Positions 23,712 to 31,866 of a stretch of DNA of 64,000 nucleotides are shown piece after piece. The notes beneath the pieces are model-generated. The model made no database searches, was not told where the DNA came from, and was given only the letters and a program-made list of their open reading frames with translations. The DNA is from Nitrososphaerales archaeon (GTDB lineage Archaea > Thermoproteota > Nitrososphaeria > Nitrososphaerales > CADDZS01): the NCBI GenBank assembly GCA_030041355.1, contig JASHNZ010000058.1, positions 124,001 through 188,000 of the forward strand, written 5' to 3'. The first letter of the stretch is position 1. Every line of letters begins with the position of its first letter. The translations under genes and the position numbers were made by a program.

Positions 23712-24548
23712 CTATTCCGACTTCCATTCCTTTACTATAGTCTCAATTGATTTCCTGTCAGGAACCTTGCCATGATACTCGGGAGACCACTCCATGAATT
23801 CGACCCCCTTTCCTTTCGTAGTGTGCGCGATGATCACCGTCGGCTTGTTTCTCATTTGACTAGCCGCGTTGAAGGCCTCGAGAATCTGTTCGAAATTATA
23901 TCCATCTACCTGAATCACGTTCCAATTAAATGCCTTCCATTTGGAAGCTAGAGGCTCTATAGGCATGATTTGTTCAGTGAGGCCGTCTTGTTGTATACCA
24001 TTTCTATCCACTATTCCGCAGAGGTTGTCCAGCCTGTACTTCGACGCACACATTGCTGCCTCCCAGATCTGGCCCTCCTGCATTTCCCCATCTCCCATCA
24101 TAACATAAACGCGATAATCTTTGTTGTCAATCTTAGCCGCTAAGGCCTCTCCAATTCCCACCGACAGACCTATGCCTTCAGAGCCAGCAGCCATTTCTAC
24201 CCCTGGTGTTTTTCTTGGATCAGGATGCCCTTGAAGCAAACTGTTAATCTTGCGCAGTGTCTTTAGCTCTTCGAGCGAAAAGTATCCTTGCTGAGCAAGG
24301 ACAGAGTACAACAAAGGCGCGGCATGGCCCTTGGAGAGAATGAATCTATCTCTCTCTGGCCAAGTGGGCCGTTTCGGATCGTGTTTCATCACAGAATAAT
24401 ACAGGGCGACGACAAGTTCTACAGCTGAAAGTGAACCACCAGGATGGCCGGATCTTGCTTCTACTAAAGTTTCCAGAATCAATCGGCGTGTATTCTGCGA
24501 AATAGCTTTCAATTCTTCTATTGATTTGTTACTCTGGGCTACGGACAC
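23712..24548 (-). CDS. Transketolase, N-terminal subunit
   Basis: TPP-binding half of transketolase, 278 residues. Motifs: ARSGHPGGSLSAVELVVALYY, RDRFILSKGHAAPLLYSVLA, and the TPP signature MMGDGEMQEGQIWEAAM through DRNGIQQDG. It is the second gene of the minus-strand cluster and ends 15 bases before rpe. The pairing with the C-terminal subunit is typical of split transketolases in archaea. Confidence 0.94.
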   Translation of the reverse strand: MSVAQSNKSIEELKAISQNTRRLILETLVEARSGHPGGSLSAVELVVALYYSVMKHDPKRPTWPERDRFILSKGHAAPLLYSVLAQQGYFSLEELKTLRKINSLLQGHPDPRKTPGVEMAAGSEGIGLSVGIGEALAAKIDNKDYRVYVMMGDGEMQEGQIWEAAMCASKYRLDNLCGIVDRNGIQQDGLTEQIMPIEPLASKWKAFNWNVIQVDGYNFEQILEAFNAASQMRNKPTVIIAHTTKGKGVEFMEWSPEYHGKVPDRKSIETIVKEWKSE

Positions 24549-24614
24549 GACTTGCAGGCACCATCTTTGTTTTTGGAGTGGGCACCTATGATGTGACTTG
24601 TTTGCCTTTTGAAT

Positions 24615-25646
24615 CTACCGTCGGACGGGAGCTTGAACAACTGCTGAAAGTACTTTGTCAGAAGCCCCTAAATTTTGAAGTATGTCATCCGTGCTAACAA
24701 CAAACGTTCCTAATCTCTCCGCTCTCTTGGCCGCAGCTATATTACTCAATGCGGCGGATTCAAACGAGTTCGCCCCTGAAGCTAGCGCAAGTGTAATCAC
24801 CGAAGTCATCGCGTCCCTCAAGCCAACAGCGCGTGCAAACTCATTCGAAGAAATTAGTGGAGGTATCGTGCTCATGGCGTTTTCCTCGAATACCGTGATG
24901 CCATGTTCGCCTCGAGTCAGAATGAGGCCCTTGTATTCGAGCTGCGTCTCCAAGTTAGTCGCGATATTCCTCAATCCCGATTCGTTCAAGACAGAGATTC
25001 CCGTTGCAATGCTTGCCTCCCGTTCATTTGACTTGATATAGTCGACGCCTCTCAGGTCCAGATAATGTCTTACCTTTGGCTGGGCGATTATCTTTTTCCC
25101 TGCTTCCCTCGCGGAAACGACGATCTTATCCACAAGATATGGCGTGATTGTCCCCTTATCGTAGTCCGCGATCGCGACAATATCGGATTCAGGCACCATT
25201 CTTTCGACGGACTTGATCAACCTGTCACTCAGATCCGAGCTAATATCCGAGCGTATCTCTCTGTCTACTCTCAGATACTGGACACCATTAACATAGTACC
25301 TAGTTTTGAGACTAGTCGGTCTGGAAGTGGTTTCAACGGAATCAAGATCAACCCCGATTTTGCCCAGCGCATCAGAAACCCATCTGCCCTGTTCATCCTT
25401 GCCTAGAAAGCCAACCACATTGACGTGGCCTCCGAGATTCTTGATATTATTCGCTAGGTTTCCTGCACCTCCGAGGCTCATCTTATCGCCTTGAAAGTCG
25501 CCTACAGGAACCGGGGCCTCTCTCGATAGTTTCCTTGCACTTATCGAAACATACCGGTCGAGAATTAGGTCGCCTATGACTAGGACTGACTTTCCGTCAA
25601 ACCTCGAGACAACTTCTTGAAGTCTCCCCTTGTCGAGTAGAGTCAA
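24615..25646 (-). CDS. PfkB-family sugar kinase, RfaE/HldE domain I-like, with altered active site
   Basis: Ribokinase-fold protein closest to the heptose-7-phosphate kinase domain of RfaE/HldE: VLVIGDLILDRYVS, SREAPVPVGDFQGD, SLGGAGNLANNIKNLGG and an ADYDKGTIT segment. The usual C-terminal Asp-x-x-Gly-Ala-Gly-Asp is changed to RAVGLRDAMTS: the last Asp remains, but the Gly-Ala-Gly anion hole is not conserved. The protein may be a weak kinase or a regulator. It heads the pentose-phosphate cluster, so the substrate is probably a sugar phosphate derived from it (inference). Confidence 0.8.
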   Translation of the reverse strand: MTLLDKGRLQEVVSRFDGKSVLVIGDLILDRYVSISARKLSREAPVPVGDFQGDKMSLGGAGNLANNIKNLGGHVNVVGFLGKDEQGRWVSDALGKIGVDLDSVETTSRPTSLKTRYYVNGVQYLRVDREIRSDISSDLSDRLIKSVERMVPESDIVAIADYDKGTITPYLVDKIVVSAREAGKKIIAQPKVRHYLDLRGVDYIKSNEREASIATGISVLNESGLRNIATNLETQLEYKGLILTRGEHGITVFEENAMSTIPPLISSNEFARAVGLRDAMTSVITLALASGANSFESAALSNIAAAKRAERLGTFVVSTDDILQNLGASDKVLSAVVQAPVRR

Positions 25647-25818
25647 TAGGCTACACCTGACTGTATTCGATCAGTTTACATGATTTAAACGTGGCCTTTG
25701 TTCTTGCGCCGAAAAACTTCCATGAAAGATAAAGGGCGGGTGGTCAGTATCGTCGCGAGTTCTTCATTTTCCCAGAGGAGCTATTTGGTATAGTCTGGGA
25801 TCAGTCTGGGACGGCGAT

Positions 25819-26052
25819 TCACTTCATCCCATCGTGACCTTTGCATTGCCAAGATTTAGGACTTTTGGAGCGGAAAGCCTTTATTTTTCTCATCGAGCCT
25901 GAAATTAGCAAGGCCGTCTCGCGTAGCGACTCGGATGATTTCGGATCCACTCGAAACACGTAACCTTCTCCGCATTGAAAGAGAAACTCAGAGTCCTCGG
26001 GCAAACTTTCTGCAACTGCTTTCAAGAGGACGTATCTCTTCTTACTCCTCAT
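25819..26052 (-). CDS. Possible RNase P subunit Pop5-like protein, 77 aa
   Basis: Starts within the stop codon of the preceding gene (ATGA overlap, complement of 26049-26052). The N-terminal MRSKKRYVLLKA and the later EGYVFRVDPKSSESLRETALLISG segment resemble Pop5, where a basic strand begins the fold and a GIVRV-like strand precedes an alpha helix. At 77 residues it is much shorter than typical Pop5 (about 110-130). The conserved pairing of Pop5 with COG1325 proteins in archaeal exosome-related clusters supports the call, but sequence alone is weak. Confidence 0.5.
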   Translation of the reverse strand: MRSKKRYVLLKAVAESLPEDSEFLFQCGEGYVFRVDPKSSESLRETALLISGSMRKIKAFRSKSPKSWQCKGHDGMK

Positions 26053-26492
26053 GATTTCAGCAACTCCAGATATGCATCTTTGATAGCTCTTCTGTTTTCA
26101 AATCTGTTTCTGGGCTTAAGTTTGACACGAATTGGTTCCTCCGCTGAAAGCGCGAGTTTTTGGCTCACAAGTTGTCTATCCAGCCTGAGATATAGAGCGT
26201 CATGTTCATCGACACTTTTCTCGAGTTCAGAAACGACTGTGCTCTTGCTCGGCACGTCTAGCGTACCTAGAATATATTTTGAAATCCTATTTGCTTCATT
26301 CCCGATGATATGTGCCTTTGCGGAACGGAGTGTGTTACCATGATGCCCTTGCAGATTGTCGAGCACAATCGAGTCTTTTGAAATGCCCAAAGCTTTTGAG
26401 ACATTCTGGATTAGACGAACCTCATCTTCAGTGGAATGAATGAAAAATGAAATGGTTACAGATGCAAACGCGGTTGCTGACTTTACGGGCAT
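26049..26492 (-). CDS. RNA-binding protein of the COG1325 / PF01877 family (predicted exosome-associated)
   Basis: Pattern matches the archaeal family: ASVTISFFIHSTEDEVRLI, a LQGHHGN (Gly-His-x-Gly-Asn) core, KYILGTL and LYLRLDRQL, EEPIRVKLKP. These proteins are predicted RNA binders linked to the exosome and RNase P. The annotated start is moved from TTG 26504 to ATG 26492 because a TATA element (complement of 26516-26524, GGTATAAAT) sits about 28 bases before that ATG. It overlaps the Pop5-like gene by 4 bases. Confidence 0.82.
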   Translation of the reverse strand: MPVKSATAFASVTISFFIHSTEDEVRLIQNVSKALGISKDSIVLDNLQGHHGNTLRSAKAHIIGNEANRISKYILGTLDVPSKSTVVSELEKSVDEHDALYLRLDRQLVSQKLALSAEEPIRVKLKPRNRFENRRAIKDAYLELLKS

Positions 26493-26515
26493 CAAAGAGT
26501 TCAATCATTCATTTT

Positions 26516-26524
26516 CATTTATAC
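26516..26524 (-). promoter_or_regulatory. TATA box of the COG1325 gene
   Basis: GGTATAAAT on the minus strand, centred about 28 bases before the ATG at 26492, decides the start over the upstream TTG at 26504. Confidence 0.5.
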
Positions 26525-26584
26525 CTTACAAGATACTTGCACGCCAAAAGAATTATCTGTTGCCTAAATTGAGTTGCATGTGTA

Positions 26585-27172
26585 TTGCCGAAGGCTAAAA
26601 AAGTACGAAATAGCCGCTTAAGCGGATTAAAGATTGAGGATATACTCAACGAAGAACTGAGGCGAGAGATGGGCGTTGAGCCAGAACCCGGAAGTCGCAA
26701 ACTAAAACTTCATCAGAAATTTAGCTCCATTGATGATTGGGAGGACATCATGCACTCAGTGTACGAGCTTCCGATCGAGATCGAGGGTTACACAAAAAAA
26801 GTTTCGGAAATGCAATTGCTGAAAGAGATGATTGATACTTTATCCTCGCAAGAATTTGAAAGTGTGAAAAGATCTGAAAGCAGAAAGAAGCAGCTCTCTC
26901 AGTTTGTTAAAACCATGAACATGTATTACAATCTAGTTGTAACCAAAAAGAGTGGAGAAAGGATTGGCTATGGAGCGTTAATTTACTTTCCAGATTTCCC
27001 AGAGAAAAACCCCGAGAGAGGTTCCGGTATAGTTCTTGCTGAGCGAAAGATTACGAGGGAAGGTAAGACAGACACTAGGTTCGAGCGCGCAAGGTTCGAC
27101 GATTTTCTTGTGGATGTGAAACCATATATCGAAATCCTCGGTAATCTCTATCGAAAAAGTCGCAAGTCCTGA
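26585..27172 (+). CDS. Uncharacterised charged protein, 195 aa
   Basis: TTG start. The N-terminal 40 residues are basic and partly helical (LKIEDILNEELRREMGVEPE), the middle is strongly helical with many Lys/Glu (about 50-105), and the last 90 residues look like an alpha/beta domain ending in YIEILGNLYRKSRKS. No cysteines, membrane segments or known motifs. It is divergent from the COG1325 gene and precedes Kae1-Bud32. Family not recognised. Confidence 0.6.
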   Translation: MPKAKKVRNSRLSGLKIEDILNEELRREMGVEPEPGSRKLKLHQKFSSIDDWEDIMHSVYELPIEIEGYTKKVSEMQLLKEMIDTLSSQEFESVKRSESRKKQLSQFVKTMNMYYNLVVTKKSGERIGYGALIYFPDFPEKNPERGSGIVLAERKITREGKTDTRFERARFDDFLVDVKPYIEILGNLYRKSRKS

Positions 27173-27221
27173 AGTCATCGGTTCTCAAGCCTAGTATTTC
27201 ATTGCCAGTGATCGCATCACG

Positions 27222-28940
27222 ATTTGCTTAGGAATTGAAAGCACCGCACACACTTTCGGAATAGGGGTCGTAGAACAAGACGATAATTACGATGCCCACC
27301 CGACATACAAGATTCTCGCTGACGTGAAAGACGTCTATAAAGCCGCGCAAGGTTCTGGAATTCATCCGAGGGAAGCTTCGAGACATCATGCTGAGAGTTG
27401 TTCTCAGGTTCTAGAGCAAGCGCTGGATAAAGCTCGGATTGGAGTAACGGAGATCGACCTAGTTGCTTATTCTGCGGGACCGGGCTTAGGTCCTTGTCTC
27501 AGAGTGGGAGCGGTACTCGCGAGAACTCTAGGGTCTTATTATCAAAGACCCATAGTCCCGACAAATCACGCTATAGGTCACATCGAGCTTGGCAAGTTTC
27601 TCTGCCACCTAGACGATCCGTTGGTCCTAATAGTTTCCGGTGGACATAGTGCTCTCACAGCCAAGATTGGAGCAGATTGGAAAATATTTGGGGAAACCCT
27701 TGATCTAACTCTGGGACAGCTCATTGATCAATTTGGAAGATTCCTTGGCCTGAGCTCCCCTGCCGGACCGCAGATAGAACAACTCGCTCTGACTGGCAAG
27801 GAGACTCTTGACTCGGACGAGAGCCTTGTAGCCCTGCCCTACATTATCAAGGGGAACGATGTCTCTTATTCGGGCCTACTTTCGGCCGCAAAGGAGCTCT
27901 TTTCTAAGAAAAACATTAGACGCGAAGCTATTTGCTACGCCTTACAAGAAGTAGCATTCTCGATCCTAGCTGAGGCAACTGAGCGGGCCCTTGCGTTCAC
28001 TGACAAGACCGAGCTTCTGGTCACAGGCGGAGTCGCCGCAAACCAGCGGTTGAGCGCCCTATTCAGTTCAATGTGTTCGGCCCGAGGGGTAAAGGCGGGA
28101 GTTATTCCTCGACAGTATGCTGGAGATTGCGGCTCTCAGATCGCACTTGCAGGTTTTCTCTTTTACAAATCATCTCCTAACCACGCTAAAGCAGATCAGG
28201 CTTTTGTTCGGCAATCATGGAGGATAGACCAGATAGCTCTTGAAAGTGAGGCCCTAACCTTGCCAGAATCTGTAACTCCAACAGAGTTCAGACCTAACAT
28301 AGGAGCTGAGGCGAAGATAGATCTTATTGTGTGGCATGGGAGAAATGTAGTCCGAAAAATTCGCGTCCCAAAGGCATATCGAAACGAGAAGCTCGATCAG
28401 TGGCTAAGGGAGAAAAGAACACGAGAAGAGGCTGAAATTCTTCATCGTGCTAAGCTCAGCGGTGTCGAATGCCCCTTGCTGTACTTCGTCGATCCAGTCA
28501 AGATGGAACTGTATTTGGAGTACATCGAGGGGATTCTACTAAGAAACCTAGAATTATGCGGTCGCGTCAAGAACAGTCCCGATGATTCAGTTCTTACGAA
28601 CTGCTATGATCTTCTTGGAAAGTATGCTGCTAGGCTCCACAGTGACCATATTATTCACGGAGATCTCACGACAAGGAATGTCATTCATACACATGACGGG
28701 AGATTGGTCCTCATTGACTTTGGCTTATCGTTTATCTCGGAGAGAATTGAAGACCAGGCAGAAGACCTGCATCTACTAAAGCAAGCCCTCAAAAGCACAA
28801 CGACTGAAGGAAGAGCGAAAACTGCCTTTGATATTGTCTTAGGGGGCTATCGAATTGAAGCGGGTTCTAAGGTAACAGATCGCTTGCAGTCACAGATTAA
28901 AGAAATCGAAAGAAGAGGAAGATACGCGCGGGTTGATTGA
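27222..28940 (+). CDS. kae1: Kae1-Bud32 fusion (KEOPS tRNA t6A synthase subunit and kinase)
   Basis: The Kae1 half makes the N6-threonylcarbamoyl modification of ANN-decoding tRNAs; the Bud32 half is its associated kinase/ATPase. Kae1 shows ICLGIESTAHTFGIGVV, the HAIGH metal motif (about residues 116-120), IVSGGHS and VTGGVAANQRL. Bud32 starts near residue 365 with VVRKIRVPKAYRNEKLD, then IIHGDLTTRNVI (about 476) and LIDFGLS. No ATG, GTG or TTG occurs in frame between the TAG at 27192 and the GTG at 27324, which would delete the conserved N-terminus; ATT at 27222, about 27 bases after TAGTATTT, is my best guess for the start. Ends 8 bases inside the next gene. Confidence 0.92.
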   Translation: MCLGIESTAHTFGIGVVEQDDNYDAHPTYKILADVKDVYKAAQGSGIHPREASRHHAESCSQVLEQALDKARIGVTEIDLVAYSAGPGLGPCLRVGAVLARTLGSYYQRPIVPTNHAIGHIELGKFLCHLDDPLVLIVSGGHSALTAKIGADWKIFGETLDLTLGQLIDQFGRFLGLSSPAGPQIEQLALTGKETLDSDESLVALPYIIKGNDVSYSGLLSAAKELFSKKNIRREAICYALQEVAFSILAEATERALAFTDKTELLVTGGVAANQRLSALFSSMCSARGVKAGVIPRQYAGDCGSQIALAGFLFYKSSPNHAKADQAFVRQSWRIDQIALESEALTLPESVTPTEFRPNIGAEAKIDLIVWHGRNVVRKIRVPKAYRNEKLDQWLREKRTREEAEILHRAKLSGVECPLLYFVDPVKMELYLEYIEGILLRNLELCGRVKNSPDDSVLTNCYDLLGKYAARLHSDHIIHGDLTTRNVIHTHDGRLVLIDFGLSFISERIEDQAEDLHLLKQALKSTTTEGRAKTAFDIVLGGYRIEAGSKVTDRLQSQIKEIERRGRYARVD

Positions 28941-29535
28941 ATTCTATTTCGCCTCGGGTAACGACTACAAGATTGCCGAGGCAAAAGCGGCTCTAGCTCA
29001 GCACAGGATCCAAGTCAAAAAGCTGGAGGGGTTCGAGAAACTGGAGATCCAACACACAAATCTGGAGGAAGTCGCAAAGGCAGCTTTAGCTCTTATTGTT
29101 TCGAAAACGCAAAAGCTAGTGTTCGTGGAAGACTCGGGCCTGTTTGTGCATGAACTAAATGGTTTTCCAGGACCATATAGCTCGTATGTTTTTGAAACCT
29201 TGGGAGTTCAGGGTATTTTGAGACTGCTGAACAGCACTAAAAATAGAAAGGCAGAGTTCCGCTCTTCGGTATGCTTTGGAACCCAAGGAAAAATACTTGC
29301 TATTTTCTCTTCCGTAACGGAAGGGACTATAACAATCGAAGCAAAGGGAGAAAATGGCTTCGGTTTTGATCCTATATTCGTACCAATGTGGAATAGCAAG
29401 ACCTTTGGTCAGATGGAGCTGAAAGAAAAGACAGTATATTCGCACAGAGCGAAAGCCTTGAACAAATTAGCATTGTGGTACCTCAACGCTTCCAAAACGG
29501 GCAAGCTTGAAGAGAATGCGATTGTGGTGAACTGA
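28933..29535 (+). CDS. rdgB: XTP/dITP pyrophosphatase (HAM1/RdgB family)
   Basis: House-cleaning enzyme that hydrolyses ITP, XTP and dITP. The substrate loop FASGNDYKIAEAK, the FVEDSGLFVHELNGFPG metal/catalytic segment, GENGFGFDPIF and the C-terminal YSHRAKAL are intact. 200 residues is a normal length. The TTG start overlaps the bud32 stop by 8 bases, so it is translated from the same message. Confidence 0.94.
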   Translation: MIEFYFASGNDYKIAEAKAALAQHRIQVKKLEGFEKLEIQHTNLEEVAKAALALIVSKTQKLVFVEDSGLFVHELNGFPGPYSSYVFETLGVQGILRLLNSTKNRKAEFRSSVCFGTQGKILAIFSSVTEGTITIEAKGENGFGFDPIFVPMWNSKTFGQMELKEKTVYSHRAKALNKLALWYLNASKTGKLEENAIVVN

Positions 29536-29612
29536 TCGCCTTGAAATACAGTGGAGTCATTTCTTAACGATAGATTTATTTCATTTAGGTAAGCAGACCA
29601 CCCGTTTTATCA

Positions 29613-30062
29613 TTGGCGAGAATTCATTCTCACAGAAGAGGAAAGTCTCATTCCACGCGCCCATCTTCAAAGAGGAGCCCTACTTGGGTTAATTATAGTC
29701 AGGACGAAATCACTGCTCAGATTGGAAAGCTCACAAAGGAAGGCCTTAGTCCAAGCGAAATAGGAATGAGGCTGCGAGACGATTTTAGCATTCCAAGCAT
29801 CAAGACTTTTCTCGGAAAGTCGGTTAAAGAAGTTCTAGCGGAGGACAAGACCAAAAGGCTACTTCCGGAGGATCTCTCAAATTTGGTCCAAAGGGCCGCC
29901 AGGCTCAAAGCCCATCTTGAGAACGCCCACGCCGATCGAAAGAACGTGCGTTCTCTAGAGCTGTTAGAAGCAAAGATTCACAGACTTTCCAACTATTACA
30001 AAATTCAAAACGAGCTCCCCCTCAATTGGAAATACTCAGCAGCTGTTGCTCAGCTTGCGTAA
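29613..30062 (+). CDS. rps15: Ribosomal protein uS15 (S15)
   Basis: Small-subunit protein that binds 16S rRNA. Archaeal form of 149 residues with the N-terminal extension MARIHSHRRGKSHSTRP, the helical core (IGMRLRDDFSIPSIK) and the C-terminal S15 domain (RLKAHLENAHADRKNVRSLE, IHRLSNYYK). TTG start. The arrangement kae1-bud32, HAM1, S15, RecJ-like is a translation and nucleic-acid cluster. Confidence 0.96.
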   Translation: MARIHSHRRGKSHSTRPSSKRSPTWVNYSQDEITAQIGKLTKEGLSPSEIGMRLRDDFSIPSIKTFLGKSVKEVLAEDKTKRLLPEDLSNLVQRAARLKAHLENAHADRKNVRSLELLEAKIHRLSNYYKIQNELPLNWKYSAAVAQLA

Positions 30063-30157
30063 GGGAACGGCGATAACTGCAGGCCGCTACCCTACCCAAC
30101 AGAAACTGATTCTAATTGAAATGCTAAAGGAGCCATGCCCTGCGAAGAGGACGATCG

Positions 30158-31564
30158 ATGAAAGACGAACAAGCCCTTCTTCTAAAAGCTGAACAATTTG
30201 GTGCAAAGATTTCAGATTCAGCGAAAAGGCACGAAAACATTCTAGTAGCCTGTCACTATGATGCTGATGGCATCTGTTCGGCTACTTTAATTTCTCAATT
30301 CATTTACAAAAATGAAGGGCATTGTGAAATCCGCGCAATTTCTGACCCGAGCACCAAAAATCTGGAAAGGATAAGGACAGCCAACTTTGATCTGGTTATA
30401 TTCGTTGACCTAGGTTCGGGCATCTCCGACGGAATCCCCAAATTTCTTGGTGACAAGTGGCTCATCATCGACCATCATAGTATTTCAGAGGACGAATTAA
30501 AAAAAGAAGCATCCCAGAAAATTCTCAATCCTTGGCAGTTTGGATACGATGGATCAAAGGATATTTCTTGTGCAGGCCTATCATACTTTCTAACGGAAAG
30601 GAGACGAGACGATCTTTCCTCATTTCTAGCTCTAGTGGGAGCCTTAGGCGACGCTCAAGACGTTGGTCCGAGGAAAAGTTTGATAGAATTAAACGCAAAG
30701 ATAGCCGAAAACGCTTCATCCTCTCATCAGATTACCACTCGGGTTGATCTCCTTTTTCAAGGAAGAGATGTCCGTCCAATACATGAAGCAGTTGCCAATT
30801 CGGTCTTCTGCTTCCTTCCAGGATTGACAGGAAACAAAGATGCCTGCCTAGCCACGTTGAGAAGTGCCGGTTTGGATCTTAAGATTAACGCCAGGTGGAA
30901 GACCATCGGGGACCTCGGCGAAGAGGAGAAACAGCAGGTTTTAAGCGCGATCTTGCCCCATCTCTCAGGAACCACGATCGCAGTGGACGAGCTTGTTGGC
31001 ACAGTCTACTGCTCTAATTCTGTAGATGAGTATTCGCTTGCTCACGATGCTAGAGATTTTGCTTCGCTGCTGAGCGCGTGTGGGAGAACGGGCAAGTCAG
31101 GTATCGCGATTTCTCTGTGTCTTGGAACTAGCCCCGATTTGACAAACGAGATCGAAGCAGAGTTTTCTCATTATAGGACAGAGCTTGTGAGAACAGTTCA
31201 AGGACTAATTTCAAGCCCGGACAGATTTGTCGACCGTCAGCACTATTCTCTAATTTTAGGTGACGGGATCCTTAACGAGAAAATGACAGGAGCGGTCTGC
31301 CAAGTGCTTTCAACTCTGAATCGGTCGAAAAACAAGATCGTTTTCCTCCGGACAACAACCCAGGATGGAGACGTAAAGGTCTCAGCAAGGCTTGGCAAGG
31401 GTGTGGAAATAGATCTAGGAGCTATGATGCATTCGATCGCACAGGCGACTTTCGGAGTGGGAGGGGGTCTTTCCACGAGAGCTGGCTCAAAGTTCTCAAT
31501 TGCTCGCCAACAAGAGTTCCAAGCGGCGGTTGACGTACAATTTCAAACTCTCCAGATGAAATAA
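30158..31564 (+). CDS. DHH-family phosphoesterase, archaeal RecJ-like
   Basis: DHH domain followed by DHHA1, 468 residues. Metal-binding motifs are visible: ACHYDADGICSA (Asp-x-Asp), FVDLGSG, IIDHHSI (the Asp-His-His), and GALGDAQD. The C-terminal DHHA1 glycine-rich motif appears as FGVGGGLSTRAGSKFS. Archaeal RecJ/GAN proteins are exonucleases or form a complex with GINS and MCM (CMG-like), so a replication role is plausible. Whether nuclease activity is retained cannot be told, although metal ligands look complete. Its 3' end overlaps the pcc1 frame. Confidence 0.9.
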   Translation: MKDEQALLLKAEQFGAKISDSAKRHENILVACHYDADGICSATLISQFIYKNEGHCEIRAISDPSTKNLERIRTANFDLVIFVDLGSGISDGIPKFLGDKWLIIDHHSISEDELKKEASQKILNPWQFGYDGSKDISCAGLSYFLTERRRDDLSSFLALVGALGDAQDVGPRKSLIELNAKIAENASSSHQITTRVDLLFQGRDVRPIHEAVANSVFCFLPGLTGNKDACLATLRSAGLDLKINARWKTIGDLGEEEKQQVLSAILPHLSGTTIAVDELVGTVYCSNSVDEYSLAHDARDFASLLSACGRTGKSGIAISLCLGTSPDLTNEIEAEFSHYRTELVRTVQGLISSPDRFVDRQHYSLILGDGILNEKMTGAVCQVLSTLNRSKNKIVFLRTTTQDGDVKVSARLGKGVEIDLGAMMHSIAQATFGVGGGLSTRAGSKFSIARQQEFQAAVDVQFQTLQMK

Positions 31565-31866
31565 TCGCTGAGCTTAAGCTCACTCTTCGCGATGCAAGGG
31601 CAGCTCGGAGTATAGGGGAAGCTCTTTCACCTGACAATGTGAATCTTCCTCGAGGCATGCAAATAGACCAAAAAAAACATGGCCGAGATCTGATAATTAA
31701 GATATCAGTATCGAAGAGATCCGGGAAAGCATTTGAAACATTAATATCGACTATTGACGAGTTCTTGAGCCACATACAAACTGCAACACAAACGCTTGAG
31801 AAGCTTGAGCTGATGGCGCAACTTGATAGACCTGAAAATACTAAGAGAAGATCCAGAAAGAATTAG
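31540..31866 (+). CDS. pcc1: KEOPS subunit Pcc1
   Basis: Small dimerising subunit of the t6A complex. The sequence IIAELKLTLRDARAARSIG, ALSPDNVNLPRGM, GRDLIIKISVS and the helix ETLISTIDEFLSHIQTATQ form the Pcc1 beta-alpha pattern. The conserved N-terminus is encoded upstream of the first usable GTG (31639), yet the open frame from 31534 to 31638 has no ATG, GTG or TTG; ATT at 31540 after GGCGGTTGAC is offered as start, ATA at 31561 as alternative. It overlaps the RecJ-like gene at its start and serS at its end (31823). KEOPS partner Kae1-Bud32 lies 2.6 kb upstream. Confidence 0.8.
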   Translation: MSNSPDEIIAELKLTLRDARAARSIGEALSPDNVNLPRGMQIDQKKHGRDLIIKISVSKRSGKAFETLISTIDEFLSHIQTATQTLEKLELMAQLDRPENTKRRSRKN

